Below are positions 46,387 through 60,010 of a DNA stretch of 64,000 nt, piece after piece. The notes under the pieces are model-generated. The model ran no database searches. It saw nothing but the letters and a program-made list of their open reading frames with translations, and was not told the origin of the DNA. Position numbers and translations under genes: made by a program. The stretch comes from Dokdonella sp. (lineage in GTDB: Bacteria > Pseudomonadota > Gammaproteobacteria > Xanthomonadales > Rhodanobacteraceae), in assembly GCA_024707225.1 (NCBI GenBank), contig JANQAE010000001.1:248001-312000 (forward strand), given 5' to 3'. Position 1 is the first letter of the stretch. Every line of letters begins with the position of its first letter.

Positions 46387-46407
46387 CATGCATCGGCTAG
46401 ACCGAAA

Positions 46408-46851
46408 TTAGACTTCGGTGCAGCCTGCCGGCAGGTAGGTCGTCTTCCAGCCGGCCGGGCGGTTGTCGATCGTGCACGGCCACTGGCCGGAGCTCGTACG
46501 CGTCAGGTGAATCTGAGCGCCCGAGACCTTCGGGTTGCCCTGCAGGGTGCAGTCGATGGTCTGGCCGTCGTCGTCGCCCCAGTCACCGGTCGTGGCGATC
46601 GTGCTGCAACGCGGCGTGCTGGCGGCGAGGCCGATCTCGTCGGCGGACGGTGCGACCGTGCGCGTGTTGGACTGGATGCCTTCCTCATAGGCGGTCACGC
46701 CGCCGCGGATGTCGGCCAGACCGGCCGTGACCTGCGACTTGGCGACGTAGTCCTGATAGGCCGGCAGCGCAATCGCGGCCAGGATGGCGATGATCGCGAC
46801 GACGATCATCAGTTCGATCAGCGTGAAGCCCTGGGTCTTCTTGAAGTTCAT
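46408..46851 (-). CDS. pilA: Type IV major pilin-like protein (second copy)
   Basis: A 147-residue type IVa prepilin. Leader MNFKKTQG, then [20 protein letters not shown] with Phe1 and Glu5 of the mature pilin. The globular half contains cysteines in [10 protein letters not shown]...DC and [21 protein letters not shown]-type loops (two pairs). It has a good ribosome-binding site AGAGGA upstream of the ATG at 46851. It has its own sigma-54 promoter match and intrinsic terminator, so it is an independent transcription unit of the tandem pilin pair. It is probably the main pilus subunit, as its leader and promoter are the most standard, but this is not certain. Confidence 0.95.
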   Translation of the reverse strand: MNFKKTQGFTLIELMIVVAIIAILAAIALPAYQDYVAKSQVTAGLADIRGGVTAYEEGIQSNTRTVAPSADEIGLAASTPRCSTIATTGDWGDDDGQTIDCTLQGNPKVSGAQIHLTRTSSGQWPCTIDNRPAGWKTTYLPAGCTEV

Positions 46852-46972
46852 GGATGTTTCCTCTTGGCGAAAGATGGATCCGGATTTCCCCTGAATTTCT
46901 TCCGATGGCGGCCGGGCAAGCGATGCGTCCCTATCCCTTGCTCCAGCTTCCTTGGAAGCGTGCCGAGGCTCG

Positions 46973-46988
46973 TGCAGCATGTATGCCA
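46973..46988 (-). promoter_or_regulatory. Sigma-54 promoter of the second pilin gene
   Basis: Minus-strand TGGCATACATGCTGCA keeps the -24 GG and -12 GC ten bases apart with the flanking T and A of the consensus. The predicted start lies about 110 bases upstream of the ATG at 46851, leaving a long leader. RpoN with PilSR is the expected control. Confidence 0.7.
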
Positions 46989-47499
46989 AGGGTGTTCAGA
47001 AAAGCGCGATGGAATCGTTACAAAGCGTGTTTCTTATTTTTGTCTATACAAATCAGTAGCTTGATGGCAATCCATGTGGCTTGGCCAGCTAGTGCAGTAT
47101 GTTTGTCTGATGTCTGCCTGAGCGTGCGTGCACCTGCAGCATAGGGAGTTGCTGATCTCTTGATCACATCGGCGCCAACGGTATGACATCCGGCGCACTT
47201 TGCGTCACAAAGTGACGTTCGTTGTCATTTTGTTGAAGCTGGAGCTCGACTCGGGCCGGCGCCGACAGGAAGGGACACAGGTATTGATGAGCGCGGGCTC
47301 CGCATCCTGTGCGCCCACCTGATTGGGACGGGTGCGTCGCTTCTGACCAAGCGCTCGACCTCTCTGACCGGCAGTGAGCGCAACGCGCGCGAGCCGGAGC
47401 ATGTATGGCAAAGTGCTCGACAGCTCGCAACGCATCTGTACCAAGCAGTCGAGTCGCTGACGCTTGCCACGCCAAGTAATTGAAACCAGGGGGTTAGGG
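46989..47499. other. Intergenic region between pilin and Rhs genes
   Basis: About 510 bases, AT-rich at 47010-47060. It must hold the Rhs gene promoter. A seven-base inverted repeat CACTTTG-CGTCA-CAAAGTG is at about 47198-47216. No gene is supported; the open frames here lack start contexts and family similarity. Confidence 0.4.
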
Positions 47500-50400
47500 A
47501 TGAGATCGGCCACAATTGCATTACAGTTCTTCGCGGTCTTTCTTTTGACTGCCGGGAGCACTGTATCGGCTCTTCCTGCCAATGTCTGGAGATACTGCAC
47601 CTTTAACACTTATTTTAGCGGCTCTCAGCAGTGCTTTGACTCGATGGAAGAAGCGGATGCCTACATGAGGATGGAGCCGCCCAGCCCAAATGGTCGAAGA
47701 TTCCTGGAGTCAGATGGCAGTGTAGTCATTACGGGAAATGTAAGCGATCCAACCCAGATCCGATACAACTATATAGTGCGGCCGCGCCCTCCCAAGCGGG
47801 AGTTGGAAGGTTACATTAGAGCATCTACAACCGCATGGGACGATTTTAGCCCTTATTATTGCGGATGCATAGGTGGCGATGCGCCGGTCTGCTATGAGGC
47901 AGGTCCCCCGGCTAATTGCAGCTCACTTCCCGATCTTTGTTATTCCTGTGTTGGTAGCGGAGCCGAGTCGGGGCTTAAGGAGAAAATAAACGAGTATTTT
48001 AGTGGCGAATGCAACTTCCGGGTTGTTGGCGATACGCCGTGGCCAAATCCACCGGATAAGAGTGCGTCGGCCGGAGTAATAAACGGCATCACCTACGCGC
48101 CGGGCATTACGGGACGGTATCTATATTTCAATCCTCAAGTGGCGTCGAGTGGAGATCCGCGCCAGCCTTTCAATAAGGTTTATACGGTAGCTTTCGAAGA
48201 CAGGTCGGGGAGCGTCTGTGGGGCGACCAAAGTACTGAATTTCTTGTTCGCTAAGAACCAAATTTATGAGTGTGAGGCGGGATTTAATAGTCGCCAGGGT
48301 GACATTAATCAGCAGAATTTTTATGGTCCCGATCAACTTATCGACGGCGATGGCGTCTGTAGAAGTACGCAGACCGGTGTCATTATCGCCTCGCTGTTAC
48401 CAGCCAAGCAGTGCAAATATGGAAACCCGTGCGTCCCGGCTAGCGGCGAGAAGATTCATTCTGAGATCGATTTCCAATCGGCGGGTCTATCTATCGCGCG
48501 AACCTACAATTCTCGCCGTCTGAGTGGAGCCTCGACTCCATTTGGAACTGGCTGGTCCGACTTGTATGGTGAGCGCCTGATCTTTCCATCAGCTGGCTCC
48601 GTTGCCGCGTTGCATGTTGACGGCGAAGGGTATTTTGAAAGATACGATAGGCAAGGAACTACGGACGTCTATCGGTCCATCAATCAGCCAGGAAGCGTTT
48701 TGACTAAGATTGACGCCGTGACGTGGGAACTTAGGGATGGGCAAGAGCTGTTCCGTAGATTCGACGGCGCGGGTCGCCTATTGCTGATTGGAAATGTCAA
48801 CAGACCTGAGCTCGATGTCGCCATCAAGTACTCCGAGTATTGGCGGGACATCGGCTCTGGATTATTTGTTCCTATCGGAGCTGTGGAGCGCACGACTGAT
48901 CTGAAAGGTCGCTCGACGTTCTTCGAGTATGAGCTCGTCAATACGACGCCCGGCAGTTGCTCCATAGCATACGCTTGCTCGGCTCGTCGTTTGCGGCACG
49001 TCAATCTTCCCGATGGTGGGGTTGTCAGCTACACGTACGATAGCTTCGCAAATCTTTCTTCGGTCACGTATCCCGACGGTTCTGGCCGCCAGTATCACTA
49101 CAACGAAGCCGCGAACATCTGTCCGACCTCGATGCCGGGCGCCTGTACGGGCGGTACGGTGCCGACGGATGGCTTTCCTCACTTGCTGACCGGTATCAGC
49201 GATGTGCCGGCGCCGGGTTCGATGCTGCCGGTGAGTCGGTTTGCGACATATCAGTACGATCATCACGAGCGTGTGATCTCGAGCGCCCACGCCGGCGGCG
49301 TGGACCGGCTCGAGCTGGCCTATACGGGTCCCGCCCAGGCGACGCTGACGTTGCCGAGCGGCAAGCAGCGCGTGATCGACTTCACGACGGGCCTGTTTCG
49401 CAAGGAGCGCGCCTGGCTCGATATCGACACGGTGACGGGCACCCAGCGGACGACGACCTTCACGTTCGACACGGCTGGCCGGCCGGTCACGATGACCGAC
49501 CCGCGTGGCGTGGTCCGGACGTACGAGTACTCGGCCAACGGCTTGCATCGCACGGCAACGATCAACGCGACGGGTACCGCATCCCAGCAACGGATCGAGA
49601 GCGACTGGGACAGCACGCTCAATGTCGTGCTGGAGACGCGCCGCAGGGACGCTGCCTCCAACGTGGTGTCTCGGACTGTGCACGCACGCAATGCGCGTGG
49701 TCAGGCGACGGCGACCTGCGAGATCGATCCGCGGATTCGGCCGCGATGGCCTACGCCTGCAGCGCGGCCATGGCACCGCCGGCCGGTGCCAAGGTCCGGC
49801 GCACCGTCATGACCTACTGCGAACCGGCCGATGTGTCGCTCGGCACCTGTCCGTTGGTCGGCTTGCTGTTGTCGGTCAACGGTCCGCGCGTGAGTACCGA
49901 CGCGGGGATGGGCGGTCTGGACGATGTGACGACCTATACATATCGCGCGGCCGACGATCCGACCTGTGCCAGCGCAGGCGCCTGCACCTACCGCAAGGGC
50001 GATCTCTGGAAGGTCACCAATGCGCTCGGCCAGGTCGTCGAGACCGTCAGCTACGACAAGAACGGTCGCATCACGCGCAGCAAGGACGCCAACGGCACGC
50101 TGACCGACTTCACCTACCACCCGCGCGGCTGGCTGGCGACACGGATCGTGCGCGCCAATGCCAGCGGCCTCCCATCGACCGACGATGCGACCACGACGCT
50201 GGCCTATGATGCGGTCGGCAACGTCACGCGCGTGACGCAGCCCGACGGCAGCTATCTGGATTACGGCTATGACGCGGCGCATCGGCTGCTGACGGTCACC
50301 GACAACCTCGGCAACACGCTCGATTACTGTCCCGGCGGTGTCGGCACGGCCAACTGTCTGGACGGGGCCGGCAACCGCGTCGTCGAGGAGACCCGTAATG

Positions 50401-52710
50401 GCGCGAGCGTGGTCAGGCGGACGCTGCGGCGGACCTACGATCAGCTCGGGCAGCTGGCCTCGCAGATCAACGCCCAGAATCAGGCTACGCAGACCTGGCC
50501 GACGCTGGGCGGTTACGACGGCAACGGCAATCCGACCCAGGTCGTCGATGGACTCGGCGTCGAAACGCGGCAGAGCTACGATCCGCTGAACCGGCTGACG
50601 CAGACGATCCAGGACTATCTGGGGCCGGATCTCGCCACGCGCGATACGACGACCGGCTACGTCTACGACGCCCGCGACAACCTGGTCAGCGTGACCGATC
50701 CGGATGGTCTGACCACGACCTACACGTATGACGGCCTGAACGATCAGACCGGCCTCTCGAGTCCGGATACCGGCAGCACCACGTACACCTATGACGCAGC
50801 CGGCAACCGTCGCACCCAGACCGACGCGCGAGGCATCGTGACCACCTATACCTACGATGCGCTCAATCGCCTGACCGCTATCAGCTACCCGACCAGCACG
50901 CTCAATACGAGCTACGCCTACGACCAGCCGGACGGCACGACCGGCTGCGGTGGCTCGTATCCGGCCGGTCGGCTGACGCGGATCACCGAAGAGACCGGCA
51001 CGACCACGTACTGCTACGACCGGCGTGGCAACGTCACCCGCAAGAGGCAGCTCATGTCGGCGACGCTGAGTCTGTACACGGTCGACTACGCCTGGACCAA
51101 GGCCGATCGCCTGGCCACGCTGACCTATCCGAGTGGCGGCATCGCGACCTATACGCGCAACGCGATCGGTCAGATCAGCGGCATCACCTGGAAAGTCAAT
51201 GCTTCGGCCACACCGCAGACCCTCGTCAGCAGCGCGACGTACTACCCGTTCGGCCCGCTCAACGTGCTGACCTACGGCAACGGGCGCACGCTGACCAAGA
51301 CCTACGATCAGGACTATGCGATCGATGCGATCACGAGCAGCCACGTCGATGGCCTGAAGATGGACCTGACGGTCGACGTGATGGGCAACATCGTCGACGG
51401 CACGGACGTGATCGGCGGGTCAGCGCAGGTCACCTACAGCTACGATCGCCTGTATAGGCTTACCGGTTCGACGGCCGGCGTCACGCCGATCGAGGCCTTC
51501 ACGTACGGGCCGACCGGCGACCGCCTCAGCAAGACCGTCGGCGCGGGCTCGCCGCAGGCCTACACCTACGCGTCGGGCAGCCACCGCCTGGCCAGCGTCG
51601 GCGGCGCCGGTCGCAGCCACGATGCCAACGGCAATCTGACCTCTGCGCCGTTTGCCTCCCCGATGGGCTACGACGACCGCAACCGTCTGGCCAGGATCAC
51701 CGTCGGCACCGAGAAGATCAGCTATCACTACAACGGCCGCGGCGAGCGGGTGCACAAGTTGCGCAATCTCACGCGCGAAGAAGTGCTGCACGACGAGAGC
51801 GGCAAGCGGTTGCACAGCTTCGTGCAGAGCACGAGCGGGTTCGGCACCAATGCGTTCCGGGAGTACGTGTATCTGGATGACGTGCCAGTGGCGACCATCG
51901 ATCCCGCCGGTATCGCGTATCTGGAAACCGATCACCTCGGCACGCCGCGTGTCGCGGCTGATCCGGCGACCAACGCCTGGCGCTGGCGCTGGAACTTCTT
52001 CGGCACGGCCTTTGGCGAGCATGCGCCGACAGTGCCCGCGAGCGGTGCCCTCGCGCTCGATCTGCGCTACCCGGGCCAGGCTTACGATGCGGAGACGGGG
52101 CTGCACTACAACTATTTCAGAGATTACGAATCATCTACGGGGCGATATACTCAAAGCGATCCTGTGGGCCTTCTTGGTGGGGTATCTACTTATACATATG
52201 TCCGCAACGGGCCGTTGAGGCGTGCGGACAGTGTGGGTCTGTGGTCTGCAGTAGATTATTATTTGTGGGACTATTACAGAAAAGGTTTGGGGGGGATTCG
52301 TAGATATATCTGCTTGGTGTAAAGACTATCTGTTGGATCCATCTGTTTCTGCAATTATCGACAAAATGAAATCAAGAGCTAAAAGAAAGGCGCACGATTT
52401 GTTAGGCTTTGTTGGAAGCTATAGGTGGACGTATGAGGAACATCATTCTTTGTATGTGACCTCGATATATTCATTCGGGATGGGGAACGGACATGAGTTT
52501 GAGATTGATTGCATTTTTTCTGGAGATGGCTGTTGCGTGACCGGCAAGTGTGGACTATCTGCTAAAGCCAAGGACTATTTCAAAGATCCATTTGATCTAA
52601 ACCAATATCTCGGTCTGCCGCCGTCCTTCTCAGATTCTGCCGGAAGGCCCTTTTGGTTCGGGCTCTCTTGTTCTGGTGGTAGTTTCTCTGTCTCTGTTTG
52701 CAAGAACTAA
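47500..52710 (+). CDS. Secreted Rhs/YD-repeat protein with variable C-terminal tip, two apparent frameshifts
   Basis: Reconstructed as about 1735 residues. Start ATG 47500 after AGGGGGTTAGGG, with a signal peptide MRSATIALQFFAVFLLTAGS. Residues 25-300 are a Cys-rich domain I do not recognise (YYCGCIGGDAPVCYEAG and on). A DUF6531-like entry follows (PCVPASGEKIHSEIDFQS, LSIARTYNSRRL), then many YD repeats (DGLTTTYTYDGLNDQTG, for example). The Rhs-associated core closes with YPGQAYDAETGLHYNYFRDY and DPVGLLGGVSTYTYVRNGPL, ending ADSVGL near residue 1580. The frame breaks at about 49731 (one G missing, restoring EIDPADSAAMAYACSAAM) and in a G7 run at 52289-52295. With one G removed the frame continues 155 residues past DSVGL to 52710. 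That tip is AT-rich, Cys-containing and unlike known toxins to me. A polymorphic toxin is likely by architecture. Confidence 0.82.
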
Positions 52711-52713
52711 GAT

Positions 52714-53069
52714 ATGAAAGTGAATATATTATTTGTGCTCGGATCTTTTTTTTTTACACACTAGTGGTGGTATGCAGAATTATTCTGTTCTCCAATAATG
52801 TCGGGGATTTCAACGTTCACCCTGTCGTGGGTTTTGCGTTGATGCCGGTTGTAGTAATGTTTTCCTCTTGTTTGGCTTTAATCGTTGTTTACTTTTTTAG
52901 TTTGTTTTCAGCAATAAAAATGTCTGGTCTTGGGGCGTTTGGATTTGGGGTGTGGTGCGCTTTGCCTGCTGCCTTGCTAATTCATCGAGACCTGTGGTTA
53001 CCAATGGTGGTGACTGCTCCATTGTTGCCTTTTCTTTTAGGGGTCGTGTACGGACGGCACGGCCAGTGA
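52714..53069 (+). CDS. Small membrane protein, candidate immunity partner of the Rhs tip
   Basis: Reconstructed as about 118 residues starting MKVNILFVLGSFFF three bases after the Rhs stop. A T10 run at 52746-52755 breaks the frame; with one more T the frame continues YTLVVVCRIILFSNN. Without repair the downstream frame is open from within the Rhs end. Three to four hydrophobic helices are seen (ILFVLGSFFFYTLVVVCRII; LMPVVVMFSSCLALIVVYFF; LGAFGFGVWCALPAALLIHR; TAPLLPFLLGVVYG). AT-rich like the Rhs tip. Position directly after an Rhs tip is where immunity genes lie; a membrane location would suit a tip acting at the inner membrane. No family recognised, so function is inference. Confidence 0.6.
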
Positions 53070-53477
53070 GGCGTGGTCGCTGCTGAGCAGTGGTAGCGGA
53101 CGGGCTTGACGAACTCTCCCGCGCGATCGTGGCTGGGGGATGGATGACGGACACGCACGGTAGATGCGCACGAGCCTCACGCTGCGCTCGCACTGTCCTA
53201 GTGCCGTGCAGGAAATGAGAGGAGAGTCCGTGAGTGGGCGCCCGCGCCCTGGCCGAGGCGAAAGCGACGACCGGCAGGCGGCGCAGCGCACGGGCCGGCA
53301 TACCGGTCGATCGGACCGCGGCGGCGCGGTAACCCGTTGCGAGGTTCTAAGATAGATCGTTGATTGAAAAGGTAAAACCGTCCAATCCGGAACGTGAAGA
53401 GGGCACTCGCGGCGCGGCGTCCCGGCGCCTCGTCGGCAAAAGGCGCATACTCGACAGCCGCCGGACGGCAGGACGAC
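53070..53477. other. Intergenic stretch after the Rhs island
   Basis: About 400 bases where composition returns from AT-rich to GC-rich. I see no start site with a convincing protein. An open frame runs from 53394 into the next gene but adds only low-complexity Ala/Arg residues. Confidence 0.4.
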
Positions 53478-53750
53478 GTGCAGCACAGCATCCTCTTCCA
53501 GTTTCGCCTGAGCGACAGCCAGAGCATCGGGCCGGTGGCGCTGCGCAGGCTGTGGGCGCGTGCCTGCGGGTCGCGGGATGTGTCGGTCAAGCGGGAAGTG
53601 CGCATGATCGGTTTCGGCAAGAGCGTGCCGGTCTATCTGTTGTGCGGCCCGCCTCAACTGGCTCAGGCCGATGCGCTCGAGGAGCGGCTGCGCGATCTGC
53701 TGACCACCTCGGGCCTCGCGGCGACGTTCTCTTCGGTGCGTCTGTCCTGA
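53478..53750 (+). CDS. Small protein of unknown function
   Basis: Ninety residues from GTG 53478 (QHSILFQFRLSDSQSIGP). It has no transmembrane segment or signal peptide. The sequence alternates hydrophobic strands and helices (KSVPVYLLCGPPQLAQADAL, EERLRDLLTTSGLAATFSSV), looking like a compact alpha/beta domain. I recognise no family. The upstream ATG at 53394 is possible but adds low-complexity residues. Codon usage is that of the GC-rich host. A weak hairpin GGGCCG/CGGCCC lies just after its stop (53760-53777), and the next small gene follows 57 bases on. Confidence 0.65.
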   Translation: MQHSILFQFRLSDSQSIGPVALRRLWARACGSRDVSVKREVRMIGFGKSVPVYLLCGPPQLAQADALEERLRDLLTTSGLAATFSSVRLS

Positions 53751-53807
53751 GCGCTCATCGGGCCGGTATCTCGGCCCCCCTTTTCCTTTCGGCGACCAGA
53801 GGCCGAC

Positions 53808-54161
53808 ATGACTTATGACATCGGCATCGGCAGCTGCATCGCCATCAACGGCGACGCCATCGTCGTCAAGCTCGACAGCGTAATGGTCAAGCGTCTCGTG
53901 CCCGGCTCGCCATGGCGCAAGTCCGGTACCAGCACGCTGATGCTCAATCGCTCGCTGTGCAGCGTGCGGCGCAAGCCGGAGGTCGGCGCCGAGGTCTATC
54001 TCGATCGCGCCACACTGAGCCGCGCGGCTCCGGCCAAGCTGGATCTGACCGGCGACGGCACCTTGCTGCCGGTGGACCTGCGCCTGCTGCTGGACAATCT
54101 CGATCCGCAGCCGGCGCCGACGCCGAGCGTGAAGGGCCGCTCGATGTTCGGGCGTCGCTGA
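53808..54161 (+). CDS. Small protein of unknown function
   Basis: A 117-residue soluble protein beginning MTYDIGIGSCIAINGDAIVV after GAGG. The N-terminal half is beta-rich (KLDSVMVKRLVPGSPWRKSG). The middle has SVRRKPEVGAEVYLDRATLS, and the tail is Pro-rich (DPQPAPTPSVKGRSMFGRR). No family recognised, no signal peptide. Same strand and composition as the preceding small gene, so the two may be expressed together; no function is proposed. Confidence 0.65.
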   Translation: MTYDIGIGSCIAINGDAIVVKLDSVMVKRLVPGSPWRKSGTSTLMLNRSLCSVRRKPEVGAEVYLDRATLSRAAPAKLDLTGDGTLLPVDLRLLLDNLDPQPAPTPSVKGRSMFGRR

Positions 54162-54934
54162 GCCGCCAGACGCGCGATGCGGATCGGGTGCTGTCGCGGT
54201 ACCCGCTGCTGACGGCGGGCCGGCAGGCCGCGGCGGCTTCGGGCCGTCCGCCGGTCGCGCGCGGGCGCCCGCGCCGACATATGACAATGAATAGCTGCGG
54301 GCATGCGCGAACGTGCGTGCCCCAGCAGACCGTTGTCCTCGTCAAGGGGACCTGACCAGGCTCGGCGACCGCTCGCACGGCAGGGCGGCAGCGATGCTCC
54401 GGCGCGCGCAGCGCGCGATCGGACGGAGGTCGTCGCCCGCGAGCGATGAAACCGCGATGCGGCGATTCCGTCCAAGGTATGCTCCGTCGCCGCCGCGGCG
54501 GACCCCGCGAGCGGCGCACGCCGTGTGTCGGCTCGAGGGCCCGGGTTCGCACTGGATCGGCTGCATCGGGTTGTCGCTGGTCGAGGCGGCGAGGCGCGCT
54601 CGATCGGATCGGGATCGACCGTCGGGTCTGTCGTGAATCCCGTTGCGGCTCGCGGCACCGCCGGCCGGTCCGGTCGCCGCGTGCGGTCCGCTCGTCGCGA
54701 CGATCGGGGCGCCGGCGTCGGCCGCATGGCCGTCTGCGTTCCGGGTCGGCGTTCGGTCTGCGCGCTGCTGCCGGCGCGCATCCGTCGGCCGGCCGTGACA
54801 CCCGTCGACGGCAGTCCCGGCGAGGGTAATGTTGAACAACTGTCACAGTGATACTTTTTCCCCTGTGATCAAGCACGTAGGATCAACCGTTCCGTGATCT
54901 ACTTGCCGCCCGGGCAGCGGCGGGGAGTGGGGCG
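54162..54934. other. Long intergenic region before the signalling operon
   Basis: About 770 GC-rich bases. Several open frames overlap on both strands but each is rich in Arg/Pro/Ala and shows no domain, consistent with high-GC noise. The segment 54826-54900 is AT-richer (CACAGTGATAC, then TTTTTCCCC) and is the likely promoter zone of the kinase operon, though no -35/-10 pair is clear. Confidence 0.45.
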
Positions 54935-58592
<3,658 letters not shown>

Positions 58593-58597
58593 AGGCC

Positions 58598-59438
58598 ATG
58601 CGCGGAAGGGCGGACATCGAGGACATCGAAGTCGAACTGTTCGTGCGGGCGATGCAGCTGCGCCACGGCTACGACTTCGGCGACTACGCGCCGGCTTCGC
58701 TGAAGCGGCGCGTGCTCGGCCTCGTCCACAGCACCGGCAGCGCGCACATCGGCGATCTGACCGCGCGCGTGCTGCGCGACGACCGCCTGGTCCCCGACGT
58801 GGTCGCCGGCCTGTCGGTGCCGGTGTCGGAGATGTTCCGCGATCCGTCGGTGTTCCGCGCATTGCGCGACGAAGTGCTGCCGATGCTGGCGTCCTACCCG
58901 GTCATCAACATCTGGCAGGCCGGCTGCGCCTACGGGCAGGAGGTCTACTCGCTGGCGATCCTGCTCGAGGAGGCGGGCCTCTACGAGCGCGCGCAGATCT
59001 ACGCGACCGATTTCAGCGACGCGGCGCTGGCGCGCGCGCAGGAGGGCATCTTTCCGGCGCGCGACGCGCGCACCTATTCGGAGAACTACCTCGCCGCCGG
59101 CGGCCGCCGCTCGCTGGCCGACTACTACCACGCGCGCTACGACTTCATGAAGTTTGACGAGCGCCTCAAGACGCGCATGACCTTCGCCAACCACAACCTG
59201 GTCTGCGACGGGGTCTTCTGCGAGGCGCATCTGATCCTGTGCCGCAACGTGCTGATCTATTTCAACGACGCCCTGCAGGATCGCGTGCTGCGCCTGTTCC
59301 GCGACAGCCTGGTGCGTGGCGGCTTCCTGTGCCTGGGCAGCCGCGAGAACCTGGAGATGGCGGCCAGTGCGCGCGATTACGCGCGCGCCGGTCAACCGGC
59401 GCGCGCGGATCTACCGGCGGGCGGTGCGCGACCGATGA
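58598..59438 (+). CDS. CheR-type protein-glutamate methyltransferase, frame broken at its end
   Basis: Reconstructed as about 279 residues from ATG 58598. N-terminal helical domain FVRAMQLRHGYDFGDYAPAS, then SVSEMF-like segment VPVSEMFRDPSVFRAL, SAM site IWQAGCAYGQEVYSLAILLE, ATDFSDAALARAQEG and LCRNVLIYFNDALQDRVLRL. After CLGSRENLEMAASARDY, a GCGCGCGCC tract at about 59381-59389 carries one (or four) extra bases. Removing it gives APVNRRARIYRRAVRDR and TGA at 59436-59438, the usual CheR ending. Uncorrected, the frame runs on into cheB and mimics a fusion. No chemotaxis receptor gene adjoins, so its substrate may be the hybrid kinase or something else. Confidence 0.88.
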
Positions 59439-60010
59439 GCGCGCGGCCGGTCCAGGCGATCGTCGTCGGCACCTCGGCCGGGGGGCTGCGCGCATTGCAC
59501 GTGCTGCTGCACGGGCTGGACCACGCGCTGCCGGTGCCGATGGTGATCGTCAGCCATACCGGATCGAGCGACATGGGCATCTTCTGCGAACTGCTGACGC
59601 ATTACAGCCGCCTGCCGGTCGAGGAGGCGCGCGAGCGCGCGCGGCCGCGTCCGGGCGTCATCCACGTGGCGCCTTCGGGCTATCATCTGCTGGTCGAGCG
59701 CAGCGGCCGGTTCGCGCTCTCGATCGACGCGAAGGTGGGCTTTTCGCGGCCGTCGATCGACGTGCTGTTCGAATCGGCGGCCGAGACCTGGGGCAGCGGT
59801 CTGGTCGCCGTGGTGCTGACCGGCGCCAACCACGACGGAGCGGCGGGTCTGCGCCGCGTGCGCGAGCGCGGCGGCGTCGCGATCGTGCAGGATCCGGCGA
59901 CCGCGGAGGCGTCGGCGATGCCGGAGGGCGCGCTCGAACTGGCCGGCGCGGACCACTGCCTGCCGCTGGAGGCGATCGCGCCGCTGCTCAACAGGATGTG
60001 CCAAGCATGA
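59435..60010 (+). CDS. CheB-type methylesterase domain protein
   Basis: A 191-residue stand-alone CheB esterase domain without the receiver domain of classical CheB. Catalytic triad: Ser14 in VVGTSAGGLRAL, His40 in VIVSHTGSSDMG, Asp133 in LTGANHDGAAGLRRV. Other family pieces are VIHVAPSGYHLLVE and FSRPSIDVLFESAA. The ATG at 59435 overlaps the reconstructed CheR stop as ATGA and its own stop overlaps the next gene as ATGA. Lacking REC, it is probably not phospho-activated in the classical manner. Confidence 0.92.
   Translation: MSARPVQAIVVGTSAGGLRALHVLLHGLDHALPVPMVIVSHTGSSDMGIFCELLTHYSRLPVEEARERARPRPGVIHVAPSGYHLLVERSGRFALSIDAKVGFSRPSIDVLFESAAETWGSGLVAVVLTGANHDGAAGLRRVRERGGVAIVQDPATAEASAMPEGALELAGADHCLPLEAIAPLLNRMCQA

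Noticed and set aside
47198-47216. Operator for the Rhs gene (CACTTTG...CAAAGTG)
   Set aside because: Only a seven-base inverted repeat nearly 300 bases before the start; too weak to call.
49701-51344. 547-codon minus-strand frame opposite the Rhs core
   Set aside because: Arises from repetitive YD-repeat codons in reverse; no start context or domain.
53037-54287. 416-codon minus-strand frame after the Rhs island
   Set aside because: Pro/Arg-rich with no domain; two small plus-strand genes have better starts and composition.
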